From Pseudomonas congelans (GTDB lineage Bacteria; Pseudomonadota; Gammaproteobacteria; Pseudomonadales; Pseudomonadaceae): a DNA stretch of 64,000 bases. The notes below the pieces were generated by a model. It worked only from the letters and a program-made list of their open reading frames with translations. It searched no databases and was not told the DNA's origin. This document shows positions 10,807 through 20,872 of the stretch, piece after piece (position 1 is the first letter of the stretch; each line of letters starts with the position of its first letter). Position numbers and translations under genes: made by a program. The stretch spans positions 1 to 64,000 of the forward strand of contig NZ_FNJH01000002.1 in NCBI RefSeq assembly GCF_900103225.1, read 5' to 3'.

Positions 10807-10834
10807 GCAAACGGCCGCATAAGCGGCCGTTTGC
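10807..10834. terminator. Hairpin between fimV and truA
   Basis: A 12-bp inverted repeat (GCAAACGGCCGC / GCGGCCGTTTGC) with a 4-base loop, 18 bases past the fimV stop. There is no convincing T run on the minus strand, so it may stabilise the fimV 3' end or terminate only partly. Confidence 0.5.
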
Positions 10835-10851
10835 AGGTTGGCAGAGTTGAA

Positions 10852-13698
10852 TCAGGCGAGTCGTGAAAGCATCTCCCGCGCTTCACTCTTCTGACCGTCA
10901 TCACCCTCGGTCACGACCTCGTCAAGAATATCCCGAGCGCCGTCTGCATCGCCCATGTCGATGTAGGCCCGCGCCAGATCAAGCTTGGTCGCCGCCTCGT
11001 CAGTACCGGACATGAAGTCAAAGTCCGGTTCGTCCTCCAGCGCTGCCGCATCCTCGGCGGTGAATCTTGGCTCATCGAGCGGCGGATGCTCGAGATTCTG
11101 CGAAAGACGCTCAAGCTCGGCATTGACGTCGTCGATTTCAGTCGCGAATGCCTGACTTGCCTGATCGGTTTCAATCTCGTCCGCCAACGACAGGTCGAAA
11201 TCCTCTGGAAGCTCCAGGTCATCACTGACCGGCGGCACAGGCGAGGTTTCACCCAGATCCAGTGGATCCTCACCAAGGCCGAGCAGGAAGTCATCTTCGC
11301 TCTTGAGAGCCGGATCTTCCTCGGACAGATCCAGATCGAAATCGGCAAGGTCCTGCGGCGTTGTGGCTGCACGGGCCTCTTCCTGCTGCTGCATGACCGA
11401 CTCGAAGCTCAGCGCCTCATCATCCGCTAACGCCGAGACCTTGGGCTCGTCGAGCATCAGGTCATCTAGCTCGTTCACAGTAGAGACTTCAGGCACAGAC
11501 GGTTCTTCGAACTCGTCCAGGCTCAAGTCAAAATCGTGATCGAACGGGTCGGCCTCTTCAACAGGCTCTGCGGCCAGTGGCGCGACTACTTCCGGTTCAG
11601 GCTCGGGCTCAGGTGTAGCAACAATTTCAGGTTCAGGCTCGGCTACCTGCTCTGCCGAATCATCAGCCAGCAGTTCTTCGACATATTTGGCATCAAGCTC
11701 TGCAACCAATGCGGCTGTCGTGGCCGCGGCAGCGGCTGCAGCGGCTGCAGCGACCGCAGGGGCAGCCGATGCAGTGGAGGTTTCAGAAGCCAGCGGCGCA
11801 GCAACAGGTGCCACCGGCTTCAGGGTCGAGTTAAGTTCTTCCCGCTGCTCGACCTCAGCTTCAAGCTTTCCCGCAGCCACCAATTTACGTTCGTGGGCGG
11901 CATAGGCTTTGTTGTTACCCTGTTCGGCGTAGATTTCCATCAGTTTCAGACGGATATCGTCGCGTTTGGGGTCTTCGTTGACGGCCTCTTCCAGCAACTC
12001 GATCGCCTGATTCATGCGCCCGTAAGCGATATGGATCTCGGCCTGAACCAACGGATCGGCAGGACGCTCACGACCGGCAGAGGCTGCTGCTGCGGCACCT
12101 CCCATACGCACGTTGGGCGGCGGCACATCAAGCCCGTCGAAGCTGGCTGGCGGCGCATTCATGTCCATGTCCGAGACGAAATCCGATTCCTCGGCCAGCG
12201 CACGTGCCATGCGCTTGTGCTTCTCGGCCTCGGCCTTCGCCGCGCGACGACGCGCGAGGAACAACAGCAGCAAGGCCAGGATCAGCAATACTGCGCCGCC
12301 GATCAGGCCAAGCAGCACAGGATTGTTGATGATTTTCTGCAGCGCATCCTCGTCCTCGTCTGCTGCAACAACCGGCTCCACAGCCAATGGCTGTTCTGGC
12401 GCAGGGGTCGCAACTTCGGCAGCACCGGCAGGCAACGCATCTTCAGGGGCGATCTCGCCAGCCGGTTTGACCGGAGCACCGTTGGCGTCGACCAGCGAGG
12501 CAGGTACCGCCGCGTTGGCGGGCGTCGCCGCTTCCGGGGTGGCGGCAGGAGGAGGCACCGCTGCGCCAGCAGCCTGCATCTTGGCCAACTGACCGTTTTT
12601 CAACTCGACCAGACGCTGCAACTTGTCGAGCTGGCTTTGCAGGTCGTTCATGCGGCTTTTCAGCTCGGCATTATCACGACGCGTGGTGTCCAGTGCTTCC
12701 TGAGCCACGGCCAGCTTGTTGCCCAGATCGCCGTCGCCCGCTGCACCTTTTGCCGCAGGCTTGCCGCTTGCCGAAACCAGACTGAGGTTGTCGGAGGTAT
12801 CGACTTTGGAGGGCGCCGCGCCCGCACGGTCACGACGGGTAGCATCGACCTGACGTGTACCGGCAGGCAGACGGCGGCCATCACGCCAGGCGCTGTATTG
12901 CCGGGAAACTTCTGCCACTGCCTGTGATTGCGGCAGCGCGGTGGTCTGTTGCGGCGTCGGAAGGCGCAGCACTTGCCCCTTCTTCAGACGGTTGATGTTA
13001 CCGCCAATGAACGCTTCCGGATTCAACGCCTGAATCGCCAGCATGGTTTGCTGAACAGTCCCGCCATTGCGCACCTTCGCAGCGATTTCCCACAAGGTGT
13101 CGTTATTGGCGGTGACGTACTGTGACTGCTTGTCAGCGGCTGGCGGCGGCAATGTGGCAGCGTTAGCGACCGGTGCAGGCGCCTCGGGTGCCGGAGCCGG
13201 CGCTTCAGCCGACGGGGCTACCGTTGCCAGTTGCGCAGGCGCTGCCGGCGCTGCAGCGGGTGCCGGGGCAGCCGCCGCAGCGGCTGCTTCCGGAGAGAAT
13301 TTCGGCGGATCGAGCAGAAGGCTGTATTCACGCAGCAACCGGCCATTTGGCCAGAGCACCTGAACCAGGAACTTCACATAAGGCTCGCGCACCGGCTTGC
13401 TGGATGTAATGCGCAGGACACTTTTACCGCTGGCATTGATCACCGGGGTAAAAGTGAGATCGTTGAGAAATGCCTGACGGGTCACACCCGCCTGCGCGAA
13501 GTCGGCAGTGGTGGCCAGACTGGGCACAACTTGCGTTGCGTTAAGTCCCTGCGCCTCGGTCAACTCGATTTCCGCTACCAATGGCTGATTCAGGGTCGAC
13601 TTGACCGACAATTCCCCGAGCCCCAGCGCCTGCGCCATACCCGATGACAGCGCTGATGCCGCAGCGATTGCTAATACCAGTTTACGAACCTGAACCAT
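10852..13698 (-). CDS. fimV: FimV, polar organising LysM/TPR protein
   Basis: An inner-membrane protein that organises the cell pole and supports type IV pilus and twitching functions in P. aeruginosa. The 948 residues hold a signal peptide (cleavage near residue 24) and a conserved N-terminal FimV domain. A LysM peptidoglycan-binding motif lies at about 195-245 and a coiled coil near 335-380. One membrane helix lies near 465-490, followed by a long acidic cytoplasmic region with TPR-like helices. The C-terminal cap (about 905-948) is the most conserved part of the family. Ala/Pro/Glu-rich linkers vary in length between species. Confidence 0.94.
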   Translation of the reverse strand: MVQVRKLVLAIAAASALSSGMAQALGLGELSVKSTLNQPLVAEIELTEAQGLNATQVVPSLATTADFAQAGVTRQAFLNDLTFTPVINASGKSVLRITSSKPVREPYVKFLVQVLWPNGRLLREYSLLLDPPKFSPEAAAAAAAPAPAAAPAAPAQLATVAPSAEAPAPAPEAPAPVANAATLPPPAADKQSQYVTANNDTLWEIAAKVRNGGTVQQTMLAIQALNPEAFIGGNINRLKKGQVLRLPTPQQTTALPQSQAVAEVSRQYSAWRDGRRLPAGTRQVDATRRDRAGAAPSKVDTSDNLSLVSASGKPAAKGAAGDGDLGNKLAVAQEALDTTRRDNAELKSRMNDLQSQLDKLQRLVELKNGQLAKMQAAGAAVPPPAATPEAATPANAAVPASLVDANGAPVKPAGEIAPEDALPAGAAEVATPAPEQPLAVEPVVAADEDEDALQKIINNPVLLGLIGGAVLLILALLLLFLARRRAAKAEAEKHKRMARALAEESDFVSDMDMNAPPASFDGLDVPPPNVRMGGAAAAASAGRERPADPLVQAEIHIAYGRMNQAIELLEEAVNEDPKRDDIRLKLMEIYAEQGNNKAYAAHERKLVAAGKLEAEVEQREELNSTLKPVAPVAAPLASETSTASAAPAVAAAAAAAAAATTAALVAELDAKYVEELLADDSAEQVAEPEPEIVATPEPEPEPEVVAPLAAEPVEEADPFDHDFDLSLDEFEEPSVPEVSTVNELDDLMLDEPKVSALADDEALSFESVMQQQEEARAATTPQDLADFDLDLSEEDPALKSEDDFLLGLGEDPLDLGETSPVPPVSDDLELPEDFDLSLADEIETDQASQAFATEIDDVNAELERLSQNLEHPPLDEPRFTAEDAAALEDEPDFDFMSGTDEAATKLDLARAYIDMGDADGARDILDEVVTEGDDGQKSEAREMLSRLA

Positions 13699-13807
13699 AG
13701 CCCATCCCTTGTTTAAAGATTCCCCGACATCCGGGGAGGTAGTCCTGCATTTGGGTGTAAGGCGTATCGCCGCTAAAAAAATTATTCAAATTGTTGCCAA
13801 GTATCTT

Positions 13808-14821
13808 TTACACATAGTCTTTTATCAACAATTCGCCAACCTGCACAGCGTTGAGCGCAGCGCCTTTGCGCACATTATCCGAGGTCAGCCACAGATTGAG
13901 CTGCTCGGAGTCGTCAGTTCCCGCCCTGACGCGTCCCACATAAACCACGTCCTGACCCACCGCATCACCCACCGGCGTAGGGTAATCACCCGCATCCACC
14001 AGTTCGACCCCTTCTGCAGACTCGAGTACAGCATTGACAGCCGCCACGTCGACCGCCCCGGCCGTGCGCAGCGCTACAGTGAAGCTGTCACCAAAGAACA
14101 CCGGCACCTGAATGCAGGTTGCAGACACTTTGAGCGATGGCAACGCGAGCAGTTCGCGCAATTCTTCGACCAGACGCCTTTCCAGCGGCAGATGACCCGA
14201 CGCGTCTGGTGTACCCACTTGGGCCAGCAGGTTGAACGCCATCTGGCGATCAAAAAACCGAGCTTCCAGCGGGCGGACATTCAACAGCTCGGTGGTCTGA
14301 CGTGCCAGCTCACTGACGCCTTCACGCCCCAGTGCCGACACTGCCAGACACGCCGTTACCGTCACCGACTGAATATCGATCAGGCCGCGCAACGGCGCCA
14401 GAGCCAGAGCAACCGCAGTGGCAGAAGCACTGGGGCTGGCAACCAGACAAGGAGCGACGCCACGGCTGTGCAAAAGCGTAGCATTTATTTCCGGCACGAT
14501 ATTAGGCGCTTGCGCTGACGTAAATGCGCCCGACAGGTCGATGACCGTACACCCCGCCGCTACCGCCTTTTCGGCATGACTACGACTCACCGCAGGCCCC
14601 GCAGCGAAGAACGCCATGCGCACCGTTCTGAAGTCGAATTCGTCGACTTCGCGTACGCGCACATTCTTGCCTCGAAACGGCACCGAGTGGCCTGCGGACT
14701 CGATGCTGGCCAGCAGGTAAAGATTGCCCACCGGAAAATTGCGTTCCTCCAGAACCTGCACAACGGTTTCGCCGACAGTACCGGTTGCGCCGACTACGGC
14801 GATATCAAAGGACTGGCTCAT
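13808..14821 (-). CDS. USG-1-like aspartate-semialdehyde dehydrogenase paralogue
   Basis: The 337-residue protein has the Asd fold signature GATGTVG at residues 11-17 and aligns along its length. The catalytic segment, normally NPNCST, reads SPSASA at 129-134, so the nucleophilic Cys is replaced by Ala132. It is therefore unlikely to be a working dehydrogenase. E. coli USG-1 and the P. aeruginosa gene beside fimV are similar non-catalytic paralogues. It lies just upstream of fimV on the same strand. A true asd must lie elsewhere. The role is unknown. Confidence 0.88.
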   Translation of the reverse strand: MSQSFDIAVVGATGTVGETVVQVLEERNFPVGNLYLLASIESAGHSVPFRGKNVRVREVDEFDFRTVRMAFFAAGPAVSRSHAEKAVAAGCTVIDLSGAFTSAQAPNIVPEINATLLHSRGVAPCLVASPSASATAVALALAPLRGLIDIQSVTVTACLAVSALGREGVSELARQTTELLNVRPLEARFFDRQMAFNLLAQVGTPDASGHLPLERRLVEELRELLALPSLKVSATCIQVPVFFGDSFTVALRTAGAVDVAAVNAVLESAEGVELVDAGDYPTPVGDAVGQDVVYVGRVRAGTDDSEQLNLWLTSDNVRKGAALNAVQVGELLIKDYV

Positions 14822-14906
14822 GCAAAAACCTCAGGAAAATCAGGGAGCGGCACTTTAACCGTCGTACTGCCGGCAGGCAATTCAAGCCGGCAATCAGGTG
14901 TGTATT

Positions 14907-15467
14907 TCAAGGCTCGAGCCCTATCGGAAAGAACACGCCCTGGCTCCAGACGCCCAGCCAGCGCTGCCCGTTGATTTCGCGGGAAACGGCCAGCTCGACC
15001 AGCTGATAGAAAACGTTGCGATGAATCAGCGCCTCCAGATTGCTTCGCACGTGAACGTACGGCGCCGGCTCCTGGGTATCAGGGTCGGTTACAACCCGTA
15101 GAGGGTGTTCCGGTCCCGCCTCGGTCTGATCCTCTACATTGGTCAGAAAGCGCAACACCTGACCCTCGCCCTCCCCCAGCACCTCGAGGCTGACAGCGAC
15201 AAAAGGCGCGTCATCGACCGTGATGCCGACCTTCTCGACGGGAGTGATCAGGAAATAGTCATCGCCATCGCGGCGCATGATGGTCGAGAACAGCCGGACC
15301 ATCGGTTTGCGGCCGATCGGCGTGCCCAGGTAATACCAGGTACCGTCGCGGGCGATACGCATGTCGATATCGCCGCAGAAATCCGGATTCCACAAATGAA
15401 CAGGCGGCAATCCTTTGGTTTTGGGGATCTGCGCGAACAGATCGCCCGCCTTGTTTGAATCGGTCAC
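14907..15467 (-). CDS. DUF1285 family protein
   Basis: A soluble protein of 186 residues with the DUF1285 pattern: an N-terminal LPPVHLWNPDFCGDIDMRI segment, then beta-rich sequence with VRLF and YFLITPVEKV. No signal peptide or membrane helix is seen. It is followed 85 bases later by the USG-1-like gene and preceded by a DUF4823 lipoprotein gene. Function unknown. Confidence 0.85.
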   Translation of the reverse strand: MTDSNKAGDLFAQIPKTKGLPPVHLWNPDFCGDIDMRIARDGTWYYLGTPIGRKPMVRLFSTIMRRDGDDYFLITPVEKVGITVDDAPFVAVSLEVLGEGEGQVLRFLTNVEDQTEAGPEHPLRVVTDPDTQEPAPYVHVRSNLEALIHRNVFYQLVELAVSREINGQRWLGVWSQGVFFPIGLEP

Positions 15468-15488
15468 TCAATTCTCCTGATACAGCTT

Positions 15489-16091
15489 CTAGCGTTCGAC
15501 ACCCAACAAGGTACGAGCGTAGTCCTCAAGAGGCGGACCCAGCAAATCTTCGGGGCTTTTGTCGTAAAGCGTCAGCAATCCGCCACGACTGCGAATGCGT
15601 GCGCTGTCGATGAGGTAGCGGGTGCCGGTCTCGATCAGCATCAGCTGAATGACTCCGCTGTCGACGCCCAGACGATCCACCGCCTCCTGATCGGCCCATT
15701 GATCGCCATTGCCGATGCGGTCGTCAGCCTTAGCGAAACGCGTATAGAGCAAATAATGTGCGCCCGCAGCACGAGCCTCGACCATGGCTTCATCCAGCCC
15801 CATCGGGCCTCGGGCGCGACGGACCATCGGGAAGTACTCGATAAAGCCCTTGAAGGCCTCTTCAGCCACCACGTTGGGGCGCGGATAGGCATTGCCTGGC
15901 GGTACGAAGGCGCCCTGAGCGATGTAAATGAATGAGTCAGGCTGTACGCGCCAGTTGGCAGTACGACGGGTTTCGCTGTGATCGAGCAGACCCGCATCGC
16001 TGAATTGCTCGCGAACACCCTCGCCCATGTCACTGACTTTCATGCAGCCACTCAACGCCAGAAGCGCGAGCAGCATAACCAGGCTACGCAT
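15489..16091 (-). CDS. DUF4823 family lipoprotein
   Basis: The start at 16091 is chosen because GGAGGGG lies immediately upstream and the resulting N terminus is a clean lipoprotein signal (LALSGC, Cys16). Longer readings lack this. The mature part of about 185 residues resembles DUF4823 proteins, which are structurally related to outer-membrane-associated lipoproteins. It ends 21 bases before DUF1285 on the same strand, so co-transcription is likely. No function is assigned. Confidence 0.85.
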   Translation of the reverse strand: MRSLVMLLALLALSGCMKVSDMGEGVREQFSDAGLLDHSETRRTANWRVQPDSFIYIAQGAFVPPGNAYPRPNVVAEEAFKGFIEYFPMVRRARGPMGLDEAMVEARAAGAHYLLYTRFAKADDRIGNGDQWADQEAVDRLGVDSGVIQLMLIETGTRYLIDSARIRSRGGLLTLYDKSPEDLLGPPLEDYARTLLGVER

Positions 16092-16214
16092 TATCCCCTC
16101 CCAAATACCGGTGACGGAAAACCGGCGAATGGTCGTCGGATGCAGCTTCCGCGCCATCTCTGGCGCAGCCGGCGCCAAAGCCTTGAAGCTGATGCTCAAG
16201 ACCGGGCCGGTGCG

Positions 16215-16877
16215 TTATTCGGCGGCGGGATCCGGCGTGGGTTCGGCGGTGACTTCGCCGTCGCGCTTGCGCTTGTTGCCCATACGCACGCCGATATCCA
16301 TGAGGAAGTGGAAGAAGCCTTCCTGGTCTTCCAGCACGTTGCTCCAGAACGGCGAGTGATACAGCGCCACGGCGCCATGCACCAGCGCCCAGGCAGCACA
16401 GTAATGGTAGTAAGGCGGGACATCTTCGAGCTTGCCTTCGCTGATGCGGCCTTTGATCAGCAGCGTCAGGTGTTCGAAGTTGGAGGCGCGGATCTTGTGC
16501 AGTTCTTCGACCAGCTCAGGCACCTGATTGCCCTTGACCACCTTCTCTTCCAGGCGGTCGAACAGGCGATAGCGCTGCGGGTCACGCATGCGGAATTCGA
16601 AGTAGGCGCGCGAGAGCGATTCCTTGTCCTTGTCGACATCGGCGGAATGCAGCAGCTCGTTCAGGTCCCGCTCGTAGTCGAGCATCAGGCGCAGGTAGAT
16701 TTCTGCCTTGGACTTGAAGTGCTTGTAGATGGTGCCTTTGCCAATGCCGACGGCGTCCGCGATCATCTCGACAGTGACGCTGTCTTCGCCTTGCTCGAGA
16801 AACAGCTTTAGCGCGGTGTCGAGAATTTCCTGCTCACGGCGGCGAAATTCACGGACCTTACGAGGTTCTTTCTGCAT
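16215..16877 (-). CDS. TetR family transcriptional regulator
   Basis: A 220-residue repressor-type protein. The helix-turn-helix is at about residues 34-53 (VTVEMIADAVGIGKGTIYKHF), followed by an all-helical ligand domain. The N terminus is unusually basic. A short acidic tail closes it. Candidate targets are the DUF4823 gene downstream, the LysE gene upstream on the same strand, or its own promoter. The ligand is unknown. Confidence 0.92.
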   Translation of the reverse strand: MQKEPRKVREFRRREQEILDTALKLFLEQGEDSVTVEMIADAVGIGKGTIYKHFKSKAEIYLRLMLDYERDLNELLHSADVDKDKESLSRAYFEFRMRDPQRYRLFDRLEEKVVKGNQVPELVEELHKIRASNFEHLTLLIKGRISEGKLEDVPPYYHYCAAWALVHGAVALYHSPFWSNVLEDQEGFFHFLMDIGVRMGNKRKRDGEVTAEPTPDPAAE

Positions 16878-17036
16878 AGAGAGGTCTGTCAGGATCGAAA
16901 TCGAAGCCGGGTATTATGCCCAATCGGCGCTAAATTGCACGGTTCATCCATACTTGTCGACTTGCATGAACGATTCGCACGGGAAATCCGCACCGGCTAT
17001 CCCGGACGCCCGATACCATTCCAGTGCGCCTGCAAC

Positions 17037-17690
17037 CTAATGCGCTGGCAACGCGGGAGAGGCAACGACAAATTCCAGGTAGCCCGTGATCACCACATAC
17101 AAGGTGAAGTAGGCAAAGATCAGCGCCGAGGCAATGTATGACCAGCGCAACATTCGTTCACCCATGAAACGGCCTCCCTGATGAGCCAGCGCACACAGTG
17201 AAATCGACCAGACCACGCCCGCCGCGACGAACCCGGCGAGAAAGCTCGAAGCGCTGGCAAGATCAGAGCCTTGCCGGGCAATCAGCGCCCCGCCGACTGC
17301 GGCAAACCAGAGGATGGCGCTGGGTGAGGACATCGCCAGAAAAATCCCGCGCAGGAACAGTGCCAGGCTGGATTTTTCCGATTCAGCGTTCTGGCTGCCG
17401 AGACCGGCGCTGACGGTGGTGGCACTCATGACCATCCTGAAGCAGAACCAGGCCAGCACCGCCGTGCCGCCAATCCAGAGCACGTAGCGCACGGCTTCAT
17501 ATTGCAGCAGCACGGCCATGCCGAGCATCGCCAGGATGGCGTAGGCCAGATCACCGACGCAGGTTCCCAGGCCCAGCCACAGGCCCCTGGAAAAACCGCG
17601 CTGCATGGACAGCGTGATCATGGCGATGTTGGCCAGGCCAATGTCCAGGCACAAGGACAGACTCAGCAGAAAACCGTTGGAAAACTCCAC
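17037..17690 (-). CDS. LysE family amino-acid exporter
   Basis: A 217-residue membrane protein with about six hydrophobic segments and the LysE/RhtB pattern (LGTCVGDLAYAILAMLG). The GTG at 17690 is preferred: GGGAG lies upstream and the protein then begins directly with the first membrane helix (VEFSNGFLLSLSLCLDIGLAN). An earlier ATG adds 39 residues of poor sequence. It probably exports an amino acid or homoserine-lactone-like compound; the substrate cannot be told. Confidence 0.88.
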   Translation of the reverse strand: MEFSNGFLLSLSLCLDIGLANIAMITLSMQRGFSRGLWLGLGTCVGDLAYAILAMLGMAVLLQYEAVRYVLWIGGTAVLAWFCFRMVMSATTVSAGLGSQNAESEKSSLALFLRGIFLAMSSPSAILWFAAVGGALIARQGSDLASASSFLAGFVAAGVVWSISLCALAHQGGRFMGERMLRWSYIASALIFAYFTLYVVITGYLEFVVASPALPAH

Positions 17691-17893
17691 CCCACCACTC
17701 CCACCAGAAACACAACAGCCCCGGACATGCCTGGCCTGCAGGCTTGTCCGGGCAAAATCAATGCAGCGCCCCTGTGTGTCACCCGATAAAAAGTGTTCAT
17801 CGAGCACTCAAGGACCGCTTTAGTATTCCAAAACTGTTTAAAAAACGACCAAAAGACACTGGACGATACGCCGCCCTGAACAATACTTAAGCT
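17691..17893. other. Intergenic region upstream of lysE-type gene and rgsA
   Basis: About 200 bases without a gene. It should contain the promoter of the LysE gene (minus strand) and, at its right end, the promoter of the small RNA (plus strand). The sequence CAATACT at 17881-17887 resembles a sigma-S -10 element. I see no other structure in it. Confidence 0.5.
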
Positions 17894-18013
17894 GCTGACG
17901 CGTCATCATTCCCCAAATGACTCGGCAGTAAAGGTGCCGAAGGATTCGCGCGCCTTTGTTTTACTCCTAATGGTCTTGACCCGGCTTCACCCCCCAGAAT
18001 CCGGGTTTTTTTT
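17894..18013 (+). ncRNA. rgsA: Probable small RNA RgsA (P16)
   Basis: A plus-strand terminator (CCCGG / CCGGG with a run of eight T, 17980-18012) lies in the gap between two minus-strand genes, so it must end a separate plus-strand transcript. A -10-like CAATACT ends at 17887, giving an RNA of about 120 nt. From memory, RgsA of P. aeruginosa and P. fluorescens is a sigma-S-dependent sRNA of about this size encoded next to tatD, and it affects oxidative stress resistance. Position, size and promoter type fit. The exact 5' end is inferred. Confidence 0.72.
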
Positions 18014-18049
18014 GCCTGCGATTTGCCTGCGTATCAACGTGCGTATCCG

Positions 18050-18835
18050 TCAGCGTTGAACATGCGCCAGCGGAAACAGGCGAGCGAAATTGGCGGTGGT
18101 CTGTTCGGCAAAAAGCTCGTAGGACTCGCCTCGCAGCATCGCCAGAAACTCGGCAACCTCACGTACGTACTGGGGCAGATTCGGCTTGCCCCGGTACGGG
18201 ATGGGCGCGAGGTACGGGGAATCGGTCTCGACCAGCAGACGATCGGCGGGCACCTGCCTTGCAACGTCGCGCAGGGCATCGGCATTGCGGAACGTCACGA
18301 TGCCGGACAGCGAGATGTAATACCCCAGGTCCAGCGCCGCCTTGGCCATCTCCCAGTCCTCGGTGAAACAGTGCAGCACACCGGCGTGGGGCAAGGCCGC
18401 TTCGCGCAGCAGGCTCAGGGTATCGGCACGTGCGCCCCGGGTGTGGATGATCACTGGTTTCTCAGTGATTCGGGCCGCCTCAAGGTGCACCCGGAAAGAC
18501 GCCTGTTGCAGCTCGGCTGCTTCAGGTTCGTAGTGATAATCCAGACCGGTCTCGCCAATCGCCACCACCCGCGGGTGGTCCAGCTCCTTGAGCAACCAGT
18601 CCAGAGGCGGCATTTCGCCGGGCTTCACGTCCAGCGGGTGAATACCCACCGAGCAGTCGACATCCGCGTAGCGTTCGGCGAGTGCCTTGACCGCACCCGC
18701 ATTGTCGGCGCTGACACCGATGCAGAGAAAGTGCCCGACCCCTCTGCCACGGGCGGCGTCGAGGGCTGCATCCAGAGAGCCGTCGTGCTGGGCAAGGTCA
18801 AGGCGATCAAGGTGACAATGGGAATCTACAAGCAT
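18050..18835 (-). CDS. TatD family metal-dependent hydrolase
   Basis: A 261-residue TIM-barrel protein with the N-terminal metal motif DSHCHLD (His6, His8), EAARITEKPVIIHTRGA in the middle and VETDSPYLAP near the C terminus. These are TatD/YcfH signatures. YcfH-type genes sit next to holB in E. coli, as here, so this is the YcfH branch. TatD proteins are nucleases or hydrolases of uncertain substrate. It starts 14 bases after pilZ. Confidence 0.94.
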   Translation of the reverse strand: MLVDSHCHLDRLDLAQHDGSLDAALDAARGRGVGHFLCIGVSADNAGAVKALAERYADVDCSVGIHPLDVKPGEMPPLDWLLKELDHPRVVAIGETGLDYHYEPEAAELQQASFRVHLEAARITEKPVIIHTRGARADTLSLLREAALPHAGVLHCFTEDWEMAKAALDLGYYISLSGIVTFRNADALRDVARQVPADRLLVETDSPYLAPIPYRGKPNLPQYVREVAEFLAMLRGESYELFAEQTTANFARLFPLAHVQR

Positions 18836-18849
18836 GGGTTAAAACACAA

Positions 18850-19206
18850 CTACATCGTATGGGTTGGACGATCGGACTTGAGAGCGCCGACCAGGTGAGT
18901 TTCGATCAGATTGCGGGCAGTGTTGTCGCCGTCATTGAACTGCACGCCGACGCCGGCGGTGCGATTGCCCTGCGCGCCTTTTGGCGTTATCCAGGCAACA
19001 CGGCCGGCAACCGGCACCTTTTCCGGTTCGTCCATCAGATTGAGCAGCATGAACACTTCATCGCCCAGCTTGTAGCTTTTGCTGGTCGGAATGAACAGCC
19101 CGCCATTTCTGATGAACGGCATATAAGCAGCGTAAAGAACGGACTTGTCCTTGATGGTCAGGGACAGAATGCCATTACGTGGACCTGTGCTCGGCGGCAG
19201 ACTCAT
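18850..19206 (-). CDS. pilZ: PilZ domain protein of type IV pilus biogenesis
   Basis: A 118-residue single-domain protein matching the original PilZ required for type IV pilus assembly. It lacks the RxxxR motif and has a degenerate second motif (NGGLFI), so it probably does not bind cyclic di-GMP, as reported for canonical PilZ. It sits between tatD and holB, its usual place in Pseudomonas. Confidence 0.93.
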   Translation of the reverse strand: MSLPPSTGPRNGILSLTIKDKSVLYAAYMPFIRNGGLFIPTSKSYKLGDEVFMLLNLMDEPEKVPVAGRVAWITPKGAQGNRTAGVGVQFNDGDNTARNLIETHLVGALKSDRPTHTM

Positions 19207-19241
19207 GACAACACCTCAACGGTTCCCGGATAACGCAGAGT

Positions 19242-20856
<1,615 letters not shown>

Positions 20857-20872
20857 TCATCCTTAATCGTCA

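Noticed and set aside
11536..12927. Plus-strand frame of 463 codons opposite fimV
   Set aside because: A shadow of the low-complexity fimV coding sequence.
17980..18012. Terminator of tatD
   Set aside because: The T run is on the plus strand, whereas tatD is on the minus strand; it fits the small RNA instead.
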